A stretch of DNA of 64,000 nucleotides from Streptomyces sp. NBC_00154. Lineage in GTDB: Bacteria > Actinomycetota > Actinomycetes > Streptomycetales > Streptomycetaceae. The notes under the pieces are model-generated. The model worked only from the letters and a program-made list of their open reading frames with translations. It did no database searches and was not told the DNA's origin. The DNA is taken from NCBI RefSeq assembly GCF_026342835.1, contig NZ_JAPEMI010000001.1:2982501-3046500 (forward strand), read 5' to 3'. A program made the position numbers and the translations under genes. Positions 25,365 to 34,743 of the stretch are shown here, piece after piece (the first letter of the stretch is position 1; each line of letters begins with the position of its first letter).

Positions 25365-25979
25365 TCGATCCGCCATGGGCTCCTGGCCCTCCTGGAGCGC
25401 GGGCCTCGCTACGGCTCCCAGCTCCGCACCGAATTCGAGTCGCGCACCGGCTCCACGTGGCCCTTGAACGTCGGCCAGGTGTACACCACGCTCAGCAGGC
25501 TGGAACGCGACGGCCTGGTCGTCCAGGACGGCGAGGACGATCAGGGACACGCCCTCTACTCGATCACCGACGACGGCCGCACCGAACTGCGGAACTGGTT
25601 CGAGACGCCCGTCGACCGCAGCAGCCCGCCCCGCGACGAGCTGGCGATCAAGCTCGCCATGGCCGTCGGGGCGCCCGGAGTCGACATCCGGGCCGTCATC
25701 CAGTCCCAGCGCCACCACACCGTGAAGGCGATGCAGGACTACACCCGGCTGAAGGCGCAGGCCCTCGCCGACGTCCCGGGCAACCGCGACGAGGTGGCCT
25801 GGCTGCTCGTACTGGAACAGCTGATCTTCCAGGCCGAGGCCGAGGCCCGCTGGCTGGACCACTGCGAGTCGCGGCTGGTCCGCCTCGCCGAGGCCGCCGC
25901 CACGGATCCGGTACCTGAGGCGCGGACCGCCAACCACACCCAGGCGCGCACGCCTGCCCGCCCGCGTACACGGCGCTGA
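25362..25979 (+). CDS. PadR-family transcriptional regulator
   Basis: A 205-residue regulator. The N-terminal winged helix (about 1-85) has the PadR signature: SIRHGLLALLERGPRYGSQLR and VGQVYTTLSRLERDGLV. A C-terminal helical dimerisation domain (PadR_C-like, about 95-175) contains the LVLEQLIFQAEAEARWLDHCE helix. ATG 25362 lies inside a palindrome overlapping the promoter, so autorepression is likely. It is followed 139 bp later by an ABC transporter operon that is its likely target; such PadR-ABC pairs usually respond to a drug or peptide that the transporter handles. The effector is unknown. Confidence 0.92.
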   Translation: MSIRHGLLALLERGPRYGSQLRTEFESRTGSTWPLNVGQVYTTLSRLERDGLVVQDGEDDQGHALYSITDDGRTELRNWFETPVDRSSPPRDELAIKLAMAVGAPGVDIRAVIQSQRHHTVKAMQDYTRLKAQALADVPGNRDEVAWLLVLEQLIFQAEAEARWLDHCESRLVRLAEAAATDPVPEARTANHTQARTPARPRTRR

Positions 25980-26118
25980 CCACCCGCGTACGCGGCACCG
26001 ACTGTCCTCGATCGCGGCACTGCCCGCCCGCCTACGCGGCGTCCACCGCCTTCGACCGCATCGCCGACCGCCCGCGCGGTATCGACCACAGACCATTCCC
26101 GAGGGGGAACCACTCACC

Positions 26119-26904
26119 ATGTCCTCGCACGAACCGTCCACAACCCCGTTGCCCCGGCTGTCCGCCGCGCCCCTGCCGGTCGACGCTCCCGTGCTCGAAC
26201 TCCGCGCCCTCACGCGTACCCACGGCACCGGCATCGCCGAGGTGCACGCCCTGCGCGGCATCAATCTCTCGGTGCACACCGGTGAACTCGTCGCCGTGAT
26301 GGGCCCGTCCGGCTCCGGCAAGTCCACCCTGCTCACCCTGGCCGGTGGTCTCGACACCGCGACCGGCGGCCAGGTGATCATCGAGGGTCAGGACATCTCC
26401 GCCCTCGGCCGCAAGGGCGTCGCGGCCCTGCGCCGGCGCAGCGTCGGCTATGTCTTCCAGGACTACAACCTGATCCCGGCGCTGACCGCGGCCGAGAACA
26501 TCTCCCTGCCGCGCGAGCTCGACGGGGTCTCCGTGCGCAAGGCACGCAAGGAGGCGCGGGCCGCGCTGGAGGAGATGAACCTCCTGCAGATCGCCGACCG
26601 GTTCCCCGACGAGATGTCCGGCGGTCAGCAGCAGCGGGTCGCGATCGCCCGCGCGCTGGTGGGGGACCGGCGCCTGGTGCTCGCCGACGAACCGACCGGG
26701 GCGCTCGACTCCGAGACCGGTGAGGCCGTCCTCGCCCTGCTGCGCAACCGGTGCGACCAGGGTGCGGCCGGGGTGATGGTGACGCATGAACCGCGGTACG
26801 CCGCCTGGGCGGACCGGGTCGTGTTCCTCCGGGACGGCTCGATCGTCGACCAGACACTGACCGCCGATGCCGACTCGCTGCTCGCCGCCGAGGGCGCCAA
26901 GTGA
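26119..26904 (+). CDS. ABC transporter ATP-binding protein (MacB/Bce type)
   Basis: The 261-residue ATPase has Walker A GPSGSGKS (about 56-63), Q-loop VFQDYNLIP, signature MSGGQQQR, Walker B RLVLADEPTGALDS and the switch region MVTHEPRYAAWAD. The class exports or detoxifies peptides and other envelope-active compounds. GAGGGGG stands before the ATG. The stop overlaps the GTG of the permease (GTGA), and PadR is encoded upstream. Confidence 0.94.
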   Translation: MSSHEPSTTPLPRLSAAPLPVDAPVLELRALTRTHGTGIAEVHALRGINLSVHTGELVAVMGPSGSGKSTLLTLAGGLDTATGGQVIIEGQDISALGRKGVAALRRRSVGYVFQDYNLIPALTAAENISLPRELDGVSVRKARKEARAALEEMNLLQIADRFPDEMSGGQQQRVAIARALVGDRRLVLADEPTGALDSETGEAVLALLRNRCDQGAAGVMVTHEPRYAAWADRVVFLRDGSIVDQTLTADADSLLAAEGAK

Positions 26905-29756
26905 GCGTGTTCACGGGCTGGCGTGCCGCCCTCAGGATCGCCCGGCGCGACGCCATGCGGGCCAAGGGCCGCAGCGCACTGGTCGTCGCGATGATCGCGC
27001 TGCCGGTGCTCGGGGTGACCGCCGCCGATGTGACGTACCGCAGTGTGGAGCCGACCCGGGCCGAGAAGCTGATGGCCTCGATGGGCTCCGCGGACGCGCT
27101 GTTCAGCGATCCGGGGATGGGGGCGGGCGCGATCCAGCAGATGCCCGACGGGCAGTCGTACGGCCCGGCTTCGGAGGACAGCGCGCGGCCGGCCGGCGAA
27201 CCCGTTCCGCCGATCGACATAAAGGCCGCGCTCCCCGAAGGTGCGCACGCGATCAGCATCCAGTCCGTCCCGGCCACCGTCACCACCAAGTACGGCATCA
27301 CCACCGCCGACATCGTCGAGTTCCGGACGTCGGACCCGATGGCCCGCGGCAAGGTCACCCTCGTGCGGGGCGCCTTCCCGCACGGCGACGGCGAGATGGC
27401 AGCCACCGAGCCCTTCCTGGCCAAGTCGGGGCTGCACGTCGGTTCGCGCACCACTCTGCACGGCGCCGAGCGCACGTACACCATCACCGGTGTCGTGGAA
27501 CAGCCCGACGACCTCAAGTCCGCGGCGCTGTACGCCGAGCCGGGGGCGGTCATCGCCCCGTGGACGAACACGGCCGAGCACGACAAGAAGGTGCTGCCGC
27601 CGAACGCCGACTCCAAGGACTGGCTGGTCAGGGGAGCCGAGGGAGCCGGCGTGAACTGGTCCGACGTGCTCGCCGCCAACGCGCGGGGCGTCCTCGTCGT
27701 GTCCCGGCAGGTCGTCCTCGACCCGCCGCCGGACTCCGAGGTTCCGATGGCCCGGTCCATGAACGGCAGCTCGTACGGCGGTTCCGAGGAGCTCAGCGCG
27801 GCGCTGATCACCGTGGTCGCCATGGCCGTCCTGGAGCTCGTACTGCTCGCCGGACCGGCCTTCGCGGTCGGCGCCCGCCGCTCCCGTCGCCAGCTCGGCC
27901 TCGTCGGCACGTGTGGTGGAGACCGGCGCCATGTCCGGGCCGTGGTGCTCTCCGGCGGGCTGGTGCTCGGCGGCGTCGGTGCCGTGGCCGGTGTTGCGGC
28001 CGGATTCGCGCTCACGGCGGTGTTCCGCCCGATGATCGAGGGCTGGGCCGGAAACCGCTTCGGATCGCTGGCGGTGCACCCGTCGGAGCTGCTGATCATT
28101 GCCGTGATCGGTCTGGTCACCGGTCTGCTGGCAGCGCTCGTACCCGCGATCGTGGCGAGCCGGCAGTCCGTGCTGGAGTCGCTCAGCGGCCGCCGCGGAA
28201 TCCGCCGCAGCTCCCGGGTACTGCCGGTGCTGGGCTCCATCACCCTGCTGATCGGCATCGCGGTCGCGGTCTACGGCGGCACCAGCGGCAACTCGACACT
28301 GGTCGCCGGCGGGTCGGTCGTCGCCGAACTCGGCCTGCTCGGCTGCATCCCGGTGATCGTCGGCTTCCTCGGACGGCTCGGCCGAAGGCTGCCGCTCTCC
28401 CCGCGGATGGCGTTGCGCGACGCGGCCCGCAACCGAGGGCGTACGGCCCCCGCGGTCGCGGCCGTGATGGCAGCCGTCGCGGGTTCGGTGGCCATCGCCA
28501 CCTACATGTCCAGCGGCCAGGCCGAGTCGGAGTTCGAGTACACCGCGAGCCTCACCCCGGGCACGGTCGCGCTCGTCGCCACCGACGACAAGGCGGCCGA
28601 CCGGCTCCCGCTCGCCCGCGCCGCCGTCGAACGCAACCTCGCCGTCACCGGTGGACACGCCGACGTCGGCCGGGTCTGGGCGGGCAGCGACTGCAACGTC
28701 TACTACGAGGAGGGGGACGGCTGCGGTTCGGTCGAGCTGATCAAGCCCGCCGGCAAGGGCCACTCCTGCCCGCTCGTCGGCAAGGGAGCCAAAAAGCTCG
28801 CGGCGAGTCTCTCCGCCGAAGAGCACAGGAAGCTGATGCGGTCCCCCGCCTGCCTGGACGAGCTCATGTACGCGAGCCCGTTCATCGGCATGGCGGACGG
28901 CGTCGTCCTCGGCGACGCCAAGTTCCTCTCCACCTATGTGAACCTCCAGGACCCCGCGGCCGCCAAGGCCCTGGAGGCCGGCACACCCGTGCTGCTCAAC
29001 CCGGCGTACGCGAAGAACGGCGAGGTCACCCTCAAGGCCGTCCACAGGTACAGCGACCGCGACAAGAACCGCAAGCTGCACCCGGGCAAGGCCGAGACCC
29101 GTACCGACCGGCTGAAGGTGTATCAGGCACCCGAGCAGTACGCCACCACACCCGGGGTCCGCATGATCCTGCCCCTGCAGACAGCGAAACAGCTCGGTCT
29201 GCACACCGAGATGAACGGCAGTGTCTACGCGGTCGCCCATGAGCCGACGGACAGCGAGGAGCAGCGGGTCTCGGCGGCGGTCGAAGTGGTCGGCGGCGGG
29301 ATCTATCTCCAGTCGGAGACGGGACCGTCCGGGCGGCAGGACACGATCCTGCTGTTCCTCTCCCTGTTCGCCGGTGTGGTGACCCTGGGCGCGGCCGCGA
29401 TCGCGACCGGTCTCGCCAAGGCCGACGCGGAGGCGGACCTCACCACGCTCAGCGCGGTGGGCGCACCCCCACGCGTACGGCGCACCCTCTCCGGTTTCCA
29501 GTGCCTGGTCGTCGCGCTCACCGGCGTCCTGCTCGGCACGGCAGCCGGTCTGGTGCCCGCGGTGGCGCTCCGGCTCATCGATCTGCGTGAGGCCGTGAAG
29601 AACATGCGGGTGCAGCCGATGGAGTCCGCATACACGCCGATCGTGCTGCCGTGGGCGACCATCGGGTTGCTGGCCGTGGTGGTGCCGCTACTGGCCGGGC
29701 TGGGTGCGGCGGCGTTCACCCGCTCACGGCAGACCGTGGCGCGCCGGGCCGGGTGA
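26901..29756 (+). CDS. Large FtsX-type ABC transporter permease
   Basis: A 951-residue permease with two FtsX modules. One N-terminal helix (about 25-45) is followed by an extracytoplasmic domain, a helix cluster from about 295 to 425, a central group near 435-545, a second extracytoplasmic region (about 550-800) with several Cys (CNVYYEEGDGCG, CPLVG, CLDEL), and a last cluster from about 805 to 945. The double-FtsX layout is typical of actinobacterial exporters paired with a lone ATPase. GTG 26901 overlaps the ATPase stop. The substrate is unknown; PadR control suggests a toxic compound. Confidence 0.92.
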   Translation: MSVFTGWRAALRIARRDAMRAKGRSALVVAMIALPVLGVTAADVTYRSVEPTRAEKLMASMGSADALFSDPGMGAGAIQQMPDGQSYGPASEDSARPAGEPVPPIDIKAALPEGAHAISIQSVPATVTTKYGITTADIVEFRTSDPMARGKVTLVRGAFPHGDGEMAATEPFLAKSGLHVGSRTTLHGAERTYTITGVVEQPDDLKSAALYAEPGAVIAPWTNTAEHDKKVLPPNADSKDWLVRGAEGAGVNWSDVLAANARGVLVVSRQVVLDPPPDSEVPMARSMNGSSYGGSEELSAALITVVAMAVLELVLLAGPAFAVGARRSRRQLGLVGTCGGDRRHVRAVVLSGGLVLGGVGAVAGVAAGFALTAVFRPMIEGWAGNRFGSLAVHPSELLIIAVIGLVTGLLAALVPAIVASRQSVLESLSGRRGIRRSSRVLPVLGSITLLIGIAVAVYGGTSGNSTLVAGGSVVAELGLLGCIPVIVGFLGRLGRRLPLSPRMALRDAARNRGRTAPAVAAVMAAVAGSVAIATYMSSGQAESEFEYTASLTPGTVALVATDDKAADRLPLARAAVERNLAVTGGHADVGRVWAGSDCNVYYEEGDGCGSVELIKPAGKGHSCPLVGKGAKKLAASLSAEEHRKLMRSPACLDELMYASPFIGMADGVVLGDAKFLSTYVNLQDPAAAKALEAGTPVLLNPAYAKNGEVTLKAVHRYSDRDKNRKLHPGKAETRTDRLKVYQAPEQYATTPGVRMILPLQTAKQLGLHTEMNGSVYAVAHEPTDSEEQRVSAAVEVVGGGIYLQSETGPSGRQDTILLFLSLFAGVVTLGAAAIATGLAKADAEADLTTLSAVGAPPRVRRTLSGFQCLVVALTGVLLGTAAGLVPAVALRLIDLREAVKNMRVQPMESAYTPIVLPWATIGLLAVVVPLLAGLGAAAFTRSRQTVARRAG

Positions 29757-29890
29757 CGCGCGGCCGGACACTGCGGTCGAAGGCTGATTGCGGGGCTGAC
29801 CGGGCGGTTTCGTTGCCCCCGAGAATGGTGGATCAACCGTAATCGGGGGCACCACCCTGTTGAGCAGCACGTGTGCGAGACAATGGCGGC

Positions 29891-30439
29891 ATGGAGATGC
29901 CGAGGAATGAACGGTCGCACGAGCACCCCCAAGTCCTCGTAGTGGGACAGGACGGCATGGCGATCGGCGGCGGCGGTGGCACTGACGACGAATCGCGTGA
30001 GGTCCCGGTGACAGAAATGGTCGAACAGCCCGCGAAGGTCATGCGCATCGGCAGCATGATCAAGCAGCTCCTGGAAGAGGTCAGGGCGGCTCCTCTCGAC
30101 GAGGCGAGCCGGGTCCGGCTCAAGGAGATCCACGCAAGCTCCGTCAAGGAGCTGGAGGACGGCCTCGCGCCGGAGCTGGTGGAGGAGCTCGAACGGCTCT
30201 CCCTGCCGTTCACGGAGGAGTCGGTCCCCTCCGAAGCGGAACTCCGGATTGCACAGGCCCAGTTGGTGGGCTGGCTGGAGGGTCTCTTCCACGGCATCCA
30301 GACGGCACTGTTCGCCCAGCAGATGGCGGCCCGCGCGCAGTTGGAACAGATGCGCCGCGCGCTTCCGCCGGGCAGCGGTCACGAGGACGACGACGGCTCG
30401 GACCCGCACGGGGCGATCCGGTCGGGCCCGTACCTGTAA
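29891..30439 (+). CDS. bpa: Bacterial proteasome activator (Bpa/PafE family, DUF2587)
   Basis: The 182-residue protein matches the ATP-independent ring activator of the 20S proteasome. A disordered, Gly-rich N-terminus (GMAIGGGGGTDDE) is followed by a four-helix bundle (about 45-155, with KVMRIGSMIKQLLEEVRAAPL and QLVGWLEGLFHGIQTALFAQQM). The C-terminal GPYL corresponds to the HbYX-like GQYL tail that docks into proteasome pockets. It helps degrade unfolded proteins in the cytoplasm. The start is ATG 29891 (MEMPRNERSHE); GTG 29873 is in frame but poorly supported. The proteasome genes themselves are not here. Confidence 0.9.
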   Translation: MEMPRNERSHEHPQVLVVGQDGMAIGGGGGTDDESREVPVTEMVEQPAKVMRIGSMIKQLLEEVRAAPLDEASRVRLKEIHASSVKELEDGLAPELVEELERLSLPFTEESVPSEAELRIAQAQLVGWLEGLFHGIQTALFAQQMAARAQLEQMRRALPPGSGHEDDDGSDPHGAIRSGPYL

Positions 30440-30485
30440 GGCCGTACGCCGATTTCGTACCTCACCTCATCCACGTACATACGAA

Positions 30486-30530
30486 CAGCGGGCCCGGCAC
30501 ACAGGAACGTGTGCCGGGCCCGCTGTTTTT
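30486..30530. terminator. Strong bidirectional terminator
   Basis: A perfect 17-bp stem (30486-30502 with 30509-30525), loop AGGAAC and TTTTT. It lies between the convergent bpa and quinone oxidoreductase genes. Confidence 0.92.
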
Positions 30531-30540
30531 CCGGCTGCGT

Positions 30541-31527
30541 TCAGGCCGCCGGCGTGGCCAGGAGCACCTTGCCGATGTGGGTGCTGGACTCCAGCACCCG
30601 GTGGGCCTCCGCGGCGTCCGGCATCGGCAGCGTACGGTCCACGATCGGCCGGACCACGCCACTGCCGATCAGCGGCCACACATGCTCGCGCACGGCGGCG
30701 ACGATGGCGGCCTTCTCGGCGAGCGGACGCCCGCGCAGGGATGTTGCGGTGATCGCCGCTCGCTTGTTCAGCAGAGCGCCCAGGTTGAGATCGCCCTTGA
30801 CGCCACCCTGGAGGCCGATGATGGCGAGCCTGCCGTTGACGGCGAGCGCCTTCACATTCCGGTCCAGGTACTTCGCACCGACGATGTCGAGGATGACGTC
30901 CGCGCCCGCCCCGTCCGTCGCCTTGCTCAGCTCCTCGACGAAGTCCTGCTCCCGGTAGTCGATCAGGATGTCGGCTCCGAGCTCCGCGCACCGCGCCAGC
31001 TTCTCGGGACCACCCGCGGTCACCGCGACCCGTGCGCCCACGGCCTTGGCGAGCTGGATCGCCATCGTGCCGATACCGCTGGAGCCTCCATGCACCAACA
31101 GCGTCTCGCCGGGGCGCAGATGGGCCACCATGAACACGTTCGACCAGACCGTGGCCGTCACCTCGGGCAGCGCCGCGGCCATCGCCGGATCGACGCCGTC
31201 CGGCACGGGCAGCAGTTGCCCGGCAGGTACGGCGACCTTCTCCGCGTAACCGCCGCCCGCGAGCAGCGCACACACCTCGTCGCCGACCGACCAGCCGGTG
31301 ACACCGGGGCCGACCTCCGCGATCCGGCCGGCGCACTCCAGACCGGGGTACGGGGACGCGCCGGGCGGTGGGTTGTAGAAGCCCTGCCGCTGCAGAACAT
31401 CGGCGCGGTTGACCGCGCTGGACACGACCTCGACGAGGACCTCGCCCTCGCCGGGTACGGGATCGGGGACCTCGGCCCAGACGAGCGCCTCGGGGCCACC
31501 GGGTGCGGGGATTGTGATCGCATGCAT
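30541..31527 (-). CDS. NAD(P)H:quinone oxidoreductase, zinc-independent MDR family (PIG3-like)
   Basis: A 328-residue medium-chain dehydrogenase/reductase. The N-terminal GroES-like domain has SSAVNRADVLQRQGFYNPPPG, the PIG3/QOR signature, and lacks the catalytic zinc cysteines. The Rossmann domain carries VHGGSSGIGTMAIQLAKAVGARV (about 144-166) for NADPH. It would reduce quinones by one electron in the cytoplasm. ATG 31527 starts MHAITIPAPGGPEALVW. It is monocistronic, with a terminator downstream. Confidence 0.92.
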   Translation of the reverse strand: MHAITIPAPGGPEALVWAEVPDPVPGEGEVLVEVVSSAVNRADVLQRQGFYNPPPGASPYPGLECAGRIAEVGPGVTGWSVGDEVCALLAGGGYAEKVAVPAGQLLPVPDGVDPAMAAALPEVTATVWSNVFMVAHLRPGETLLVHGGSSGIGTMAIQLAKAVGARVAVTAGGPEKLARCAELGADILIDYREQDFVEELSKATDGAGADVILDIVGAKYLDRNVKALAVNGRLAIIGLQGGVKGDLNLGALLNKRAAITATSLRGRPLAEKAAIVAAVREHVWPLIGSGVVRPIVDRTLPMPDAAEAHRVLESSTHIGKVLLATPAA

Positions 31528-31675
31528 GGCGGCGAGGCTACTCCGTGGCGGCGGCGCGACGGGTCGGCGGCAGGGTTACGACGCGCCGTGGTCGCCTGCC
31601 GTCCGAGGCGGACGACACGTTGCCCGACTTCTGTCCGAAGCGCGCGACTCGCCGCGGACGAGTCGACGCAGGCTC

Positions 31676-32770
31676 TCACGCCCCTTGCTGGCGCGGCGTA
31701 TTCAATGGCGTGCCGCCGCCCGAGACACGCACGATCGTGATCAGGCGGTCCGTCAACTGCAGCGGACTGGCCGCCGGATCGTCGTAACCGATCAGCCGGT
31801 GGCCGCGCAGCACGCTCACGACCAGATCGTCGGTCTCCCGGACGCTCTTGCCGACCTCGGCCTTTATCACCGGCCGTTCGACAAGATCGAGGCCGGTGCC
31901 CTGCTGGATGAGATCCTCCATCACCGTGCCCGCACTGGGACTGAGGACGGAGAGACCGAGCAGCCGGCCTGCCGCACTGGCACTGGTGATCACGGCGTCG
32001 GCGCCGGACTGCCGCAGCAGCGGAGCGTTCTCCTCCTCGCGGACCGCAGCGACGATCTTCGCGCCGCGATTGAGCTGCCGCGCGGTCAGCGTGACCAGCA
32101 CCGCCGTGTCGTCGCGCTGAGTGGCGATGATGACCTGCCGCGCCTTCTGGATCTCGGCGCGCAACAGAACATCGCTGCGCGTCGCATCGCCGGCGACACC
32201 CACGAACCCCTCGGCGTTGGCCGACTCGATCACCTTGGTCGCCGGGTCGACGATCACGATCTGTTCCTTCTTCAGACCGGTGGCACAGAGCGTCTGGATC
32301 GCCGACCGTCCCTTGGTGCCGAAGCCGACGACAACTGTGTGGTCACGCAAGTTGGTTCTCCAACGGTTCAGCCGGAAGTCCTCCCGGGTCCGCTCCGTCA
32401 GGACCTCCAGGGTGGTGCCGACCAGAATGATCAGGAAGAGCACGCGCAACGGTGTCACGAGCAGCACATTGGTCAGCCGTGCGGTGTCGCTGTACGGGGT
32501 GATGTCGCCGTACCCGGTGGTGGAGAGGGTGACCGTCGAGTAGTAGACGGCGTCCAGCAGATCCACCGAGCCATCGGCAGCGTCGTGGTAGCCGGAACGG
32601 TCGAGCCAGACGATCAGCACCGTGGCGGCCAGGACCAGTATCGCCATCAACAGCCGCTTGGCGACCTGCCGGAGTGGCCGGTCGACGACTCGGCGCGGAA
32701 GCAGGATCCGGGTGGGCACAAGGTGCTCGTCGACCCGCCGGGCCATCGCGTCGTGGCCAGGAAGTTTCAC
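31676..32770 (-). CDS. RCK-domain potassium channel
   Basis: The 364-residue protein has two transmembrane helices flanking a pore with the selectivity filter TTGYGD (about 84-89). Behind it is a cytoplasmic RCK/TrkA_N domain with the nucleotide loop VVGFGTKGRS (about 147-156) and a TrkA_C domain at about 270-345. It conducts K+ gated by a cytosolic ligand. I place the start at GTG 32770: the Shine-Dalgarno GGAAGG is nine bases upstream and the codon overlaps the moeA stop as GTGA. Both codons lie inside a perfect parS site. An earlier GTG (32779) and a later ATG (32746) are in frame. Confidence 0.9.
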   Translation of the reverse strand: MKLPGHDAMARRVDEHLVPTRILLPRRVVDRPLRQVAKRLLMAILVLAATVLIVWLDRSGYHDAADGSVDLLDAVYYSTVTLSTTGYGDITPYSDTARLTNVLLVTPLRVLFLIILVGTTLEVLTERTREDFRLNRWRTNLRDHTVVVGFGTKGRSAIQTLCATGLKKEQIVIVDPATKVIESANAEGFVGVAGDATRSDVLLRAEIQKARQVIIATQRDDTAVLVTLTARQLNRGAKIVAAVREEENAPLLRQSGADAVITSASAAGRLLGLSVLSPSAGTVMEDLIQQGTGLDLVERPVIKAEVGKSVRETDDLVVSVLRGHRLIGYDDPAASPLQLTDRLITIVRVSGGGTPLNTPRQQGA

Positions 32771-32777
32771 GTGAAAC
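32764..32777. other. parS site overlapping moeA stop and channel start
   Basis: GTTTCACGTGAAAC, a perfect parS. On the minus strand its centre contains GTGA: the GTG is the probable start of the channel gene and the TGA is the moeA stop. The site is therefore under coding constraint from two genes as well as ParB binding. Confidence 0.93.
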
Positions 32778-34743
32778 ACCCTTCCGTCCACGGCGTCGCC
32801 GAGGCCCACGGCAGATCGAGGATCTCCACCTCGGTGCCGGACCGTACCCCGCCCGGTGGTACGACGGCCAGCCCGTCGGCGGCGGCGATCCCGCGGAGCA
32901 TGGCCGGCCCGTTGTAGTGCAGAGGCACGACGTGCTCGACGCCGGCACCGGACCCGCTGCCGGCACCCTCTGTCGATCTGACCCGATGGACGACGGGGAC
33001 CAAGCGGGTGTCGTGCGGGTGGCCGTGCACCTCGTCGCGTACGACGACCCGGTACGGCTCCTCCGGTGCGCGGCCGCCCAGCCCGCGCAGAAGAGGCTCG
33101 GCGAGCGTGAGGAGACCGGAGACGGCAGCGAGCGGGTTGCCGGGCAGTCCGACGAGATATGGGCCACCGGAGGGCAGCCGGGCCAGCAGCATCGGGTGGC
33201 CGGGGCGTACGGCTACGCCGTCGACCAGCAGCCCGGCGCCGATCTTGGCGAGGACCGGGTGGACATGGTCGACCGGACCCGCCGCGGTGCCCCCGGTGGT
33301 GATGACAAGGTCCGCGTCGGAGGTGGTGAGGGCGTGCTGGAGAGCCTCCGCGTCGTCGCCGAGACGGCGGGGGGCGGAGACCTCGGCACCCAGGGCCCGC
33401 AGCCAGGGTCCGATCATGGGTCCCAGAGCGTCCCGGATCAGCCCGTCGTGCGGCAGGCCGGCGGTGAGCAGTTCGTCCCCGAGGACGAGGACGTCGACAC
33501 GCGGGCGGGGAACCGTCACCAACTCGTCGTACCCGGCAGCGGCGGACAGACCGAGGACAGCGGGCGTCACCAGGGTTCCGGCGGGCAGCAGTTGATCGCC
33601 GGAACGGCACTCCTGGCCGCGCGGCCGGATGTCCTGCCCGGGGACCACCTGCCGTTGTGCGTACAACAGCCCCTTGGCCTCGTCCACATGGGCGTGCTCG
33701 CTCCGGATCACGGCAGTGGCGTTCGCCGGGATGCGGGCGCCCGTGGCAATCCGTACGCCATCACCGTCGGCAAGCGGGACCGGCGTGCTGTGCCCGGCGA
33801 GGATGCCCAGCTCTCCGCTCCCGCCTTCGCCCTTGCCGAGAGCCCAGGGGCCGGGTCCGGCGACGACCCAGCCGTCCATGGCGGACGTATCGAACGACGG
33901 CAGATCCGTCAGCGCGGCCAGGGGTTCGGCCAGCACGTGTCCGAGAGTCCGGTCGAGGGGGAGCCGCTGGGTACGGGGGGCGGCGCCGGGCCCCGCCCGC
34001 GCGGCAAGAGCACGAGCCTCACGCCAGTCGGTGGCCTGTCTGCGCCGGTCGCGAGCGGGGGCCTGACCGGAACTCCGGCCGGAGCCGTGACCGGAACCGT
34101 TGCCAGGACTGTTGCCTGGATTCTGATCAGGGCTGTGACCGGGACTCGGGGCAGCGCTGTGACCAGAACTGTGGTCGGAACGGTGGTGCGGACTGCCCCC
34201 GGAACTGCCGGCGCTGGGGCCGGGTGCGTGTTCGGAGCTGTGGCCGGAACTGTGACCAGCGCTCTGCGGAGGGCTCTGCACCGAGGCCCCGACCTGGGGC
34301 TGCGACTGAGCCACGAATCGAGGCTCACGCGAAGACTGTCCCGCAACCAGCGCAAGAGCCTGATCGACAGCACGGTCCTCCTCGGCAGCGCGGGCCGCGT
34401 CGGCAGCACGGGCCTGCTCAGCGGTGCGGGTCGCGTCGGCAGCACGGGGCACGTCGGCAGCACGAGTCACCTCCGCCACCGGGGCTTGCTGATCGTCGTG
34501 AGCCACTCCGGCCGCCCGGCCTGGTGCCGTCGAGCAGGCCTGCTCGACGGCACCCGTTTCCTCCGCGGCGCCGGTCACCCAGGCTGCCCCGACCGTCTCA
34601 ACCGACCCGGCCGCCCCGGCGTCCGGCAGAGTAACCGCGGAGGCATGCTCAGCCGTCGGAGGCCCGCTCCCCGGATCCGGCGGAGGAGCCGGTGCCCGTT
34701 CCGCCGCCGGACCGCCTTCGGCCTTGCGTGAGTACGCCGTCAT
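32767..34743 (-). CDS. moeA: Molybdopterin molybdotransferase MoeA with long disordered N-terminal extension
   Basis: A 658-residue protein; the MoeA core (about 239-658) inserts molybdate into adenylated molybdopterin. It shows LPSFDTSAMDGW (282-293), the ATGARIPANATAVIR segment, the MPT-binding domain with VITTGGTAAGPVDHVHPVL, and VGLPGNPLAAVSGL. The first 238 residues are extra: Ala/Glu/Arg-rich repeats (RAADxxR, about 94-120) and then a Ser/Gly/His/Pro-rich stretch with HSSGHSS repeats (about 160-230). The usual family length is about 400. ATG 34743 overlaps the stop of the MobA-like gene as ATGA, which supports the long form; a shorter internal start cannot be excluded. Confidence 0.88.
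   Translation of the reverse strand: MTAYSRKAEGGPAAERAPAPPPDPGSGPPTAEHASAVTLPDAGAAGSVETVGAAWVTGAAEETGAVEQACSTAPGRAAGVAHDDQQAPVAEVTRAADVPRAADATRTAEQARAADAARAAEEDRAVDQALALVAGQSSREPRFVAQSQPQVGASVQSPPQSAGHSSGHSSEHAPGPSAGSSGGSPHHRSDHSSGHSAAPSPGHSPDQNPGNSPGNGSGHGSGRSSGQAPARDRRRQATDWREARALAARAGPGAAPRTQRLPLDRTLGHVLAEPLAALTDLPSFDTSAMDGWVVAGPGPWALGKGEGGSGELGILAGHSTPVPLADGDGVRIATGARIPANATAVIRSEHAHVDEAKGLLYAQRQVVPGQDIRPRGQECRSGDQLLPAGTLVTPAVLGLSAAAGYDELVTVPRPRVDVLVLGDELLTAGLPHDGLIRDALGPMIGPWLRALGAEVSAPRRLGDDAEALQHALTTSDADLVITTGGTAAGPVDHVHPVLAKIGAGLLVDGVAVRPGHPMLLARLPSGGPYLVGLPGNPLAAVSGLLTLAEPLLRGLGGRAPEEPYRVVVRDEVHGHPHDTRLVPVVHRVRSTEGAGSGSGAGVEHVVPLHYNGPAMLRGIAAADGLAVVPPGGVRSGTEVEILDLPWASATPWTEGCFT

Noticed and set aside
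26625..29240. 871-codon open frame on the - strand and a similar one on +
   Set aside because: Both overlap the FtsX permease, whose membrane pattern and GTGA coupling are convincing. The shadows have no recognisable domains.
29873..29890. Longer start for the proteasome activator (GTG 29873)
   Set aside because: The extra six residues are not typical of the family and no ribosome site supports them; ATG 29891 is preferred.
32674..34731. 685-codon open frame on the + strand opposite moeA
   Set aside because: MoeA motifs are on the minus strand. The plus frame is a by-product of GC-biased codons and the repeat region.
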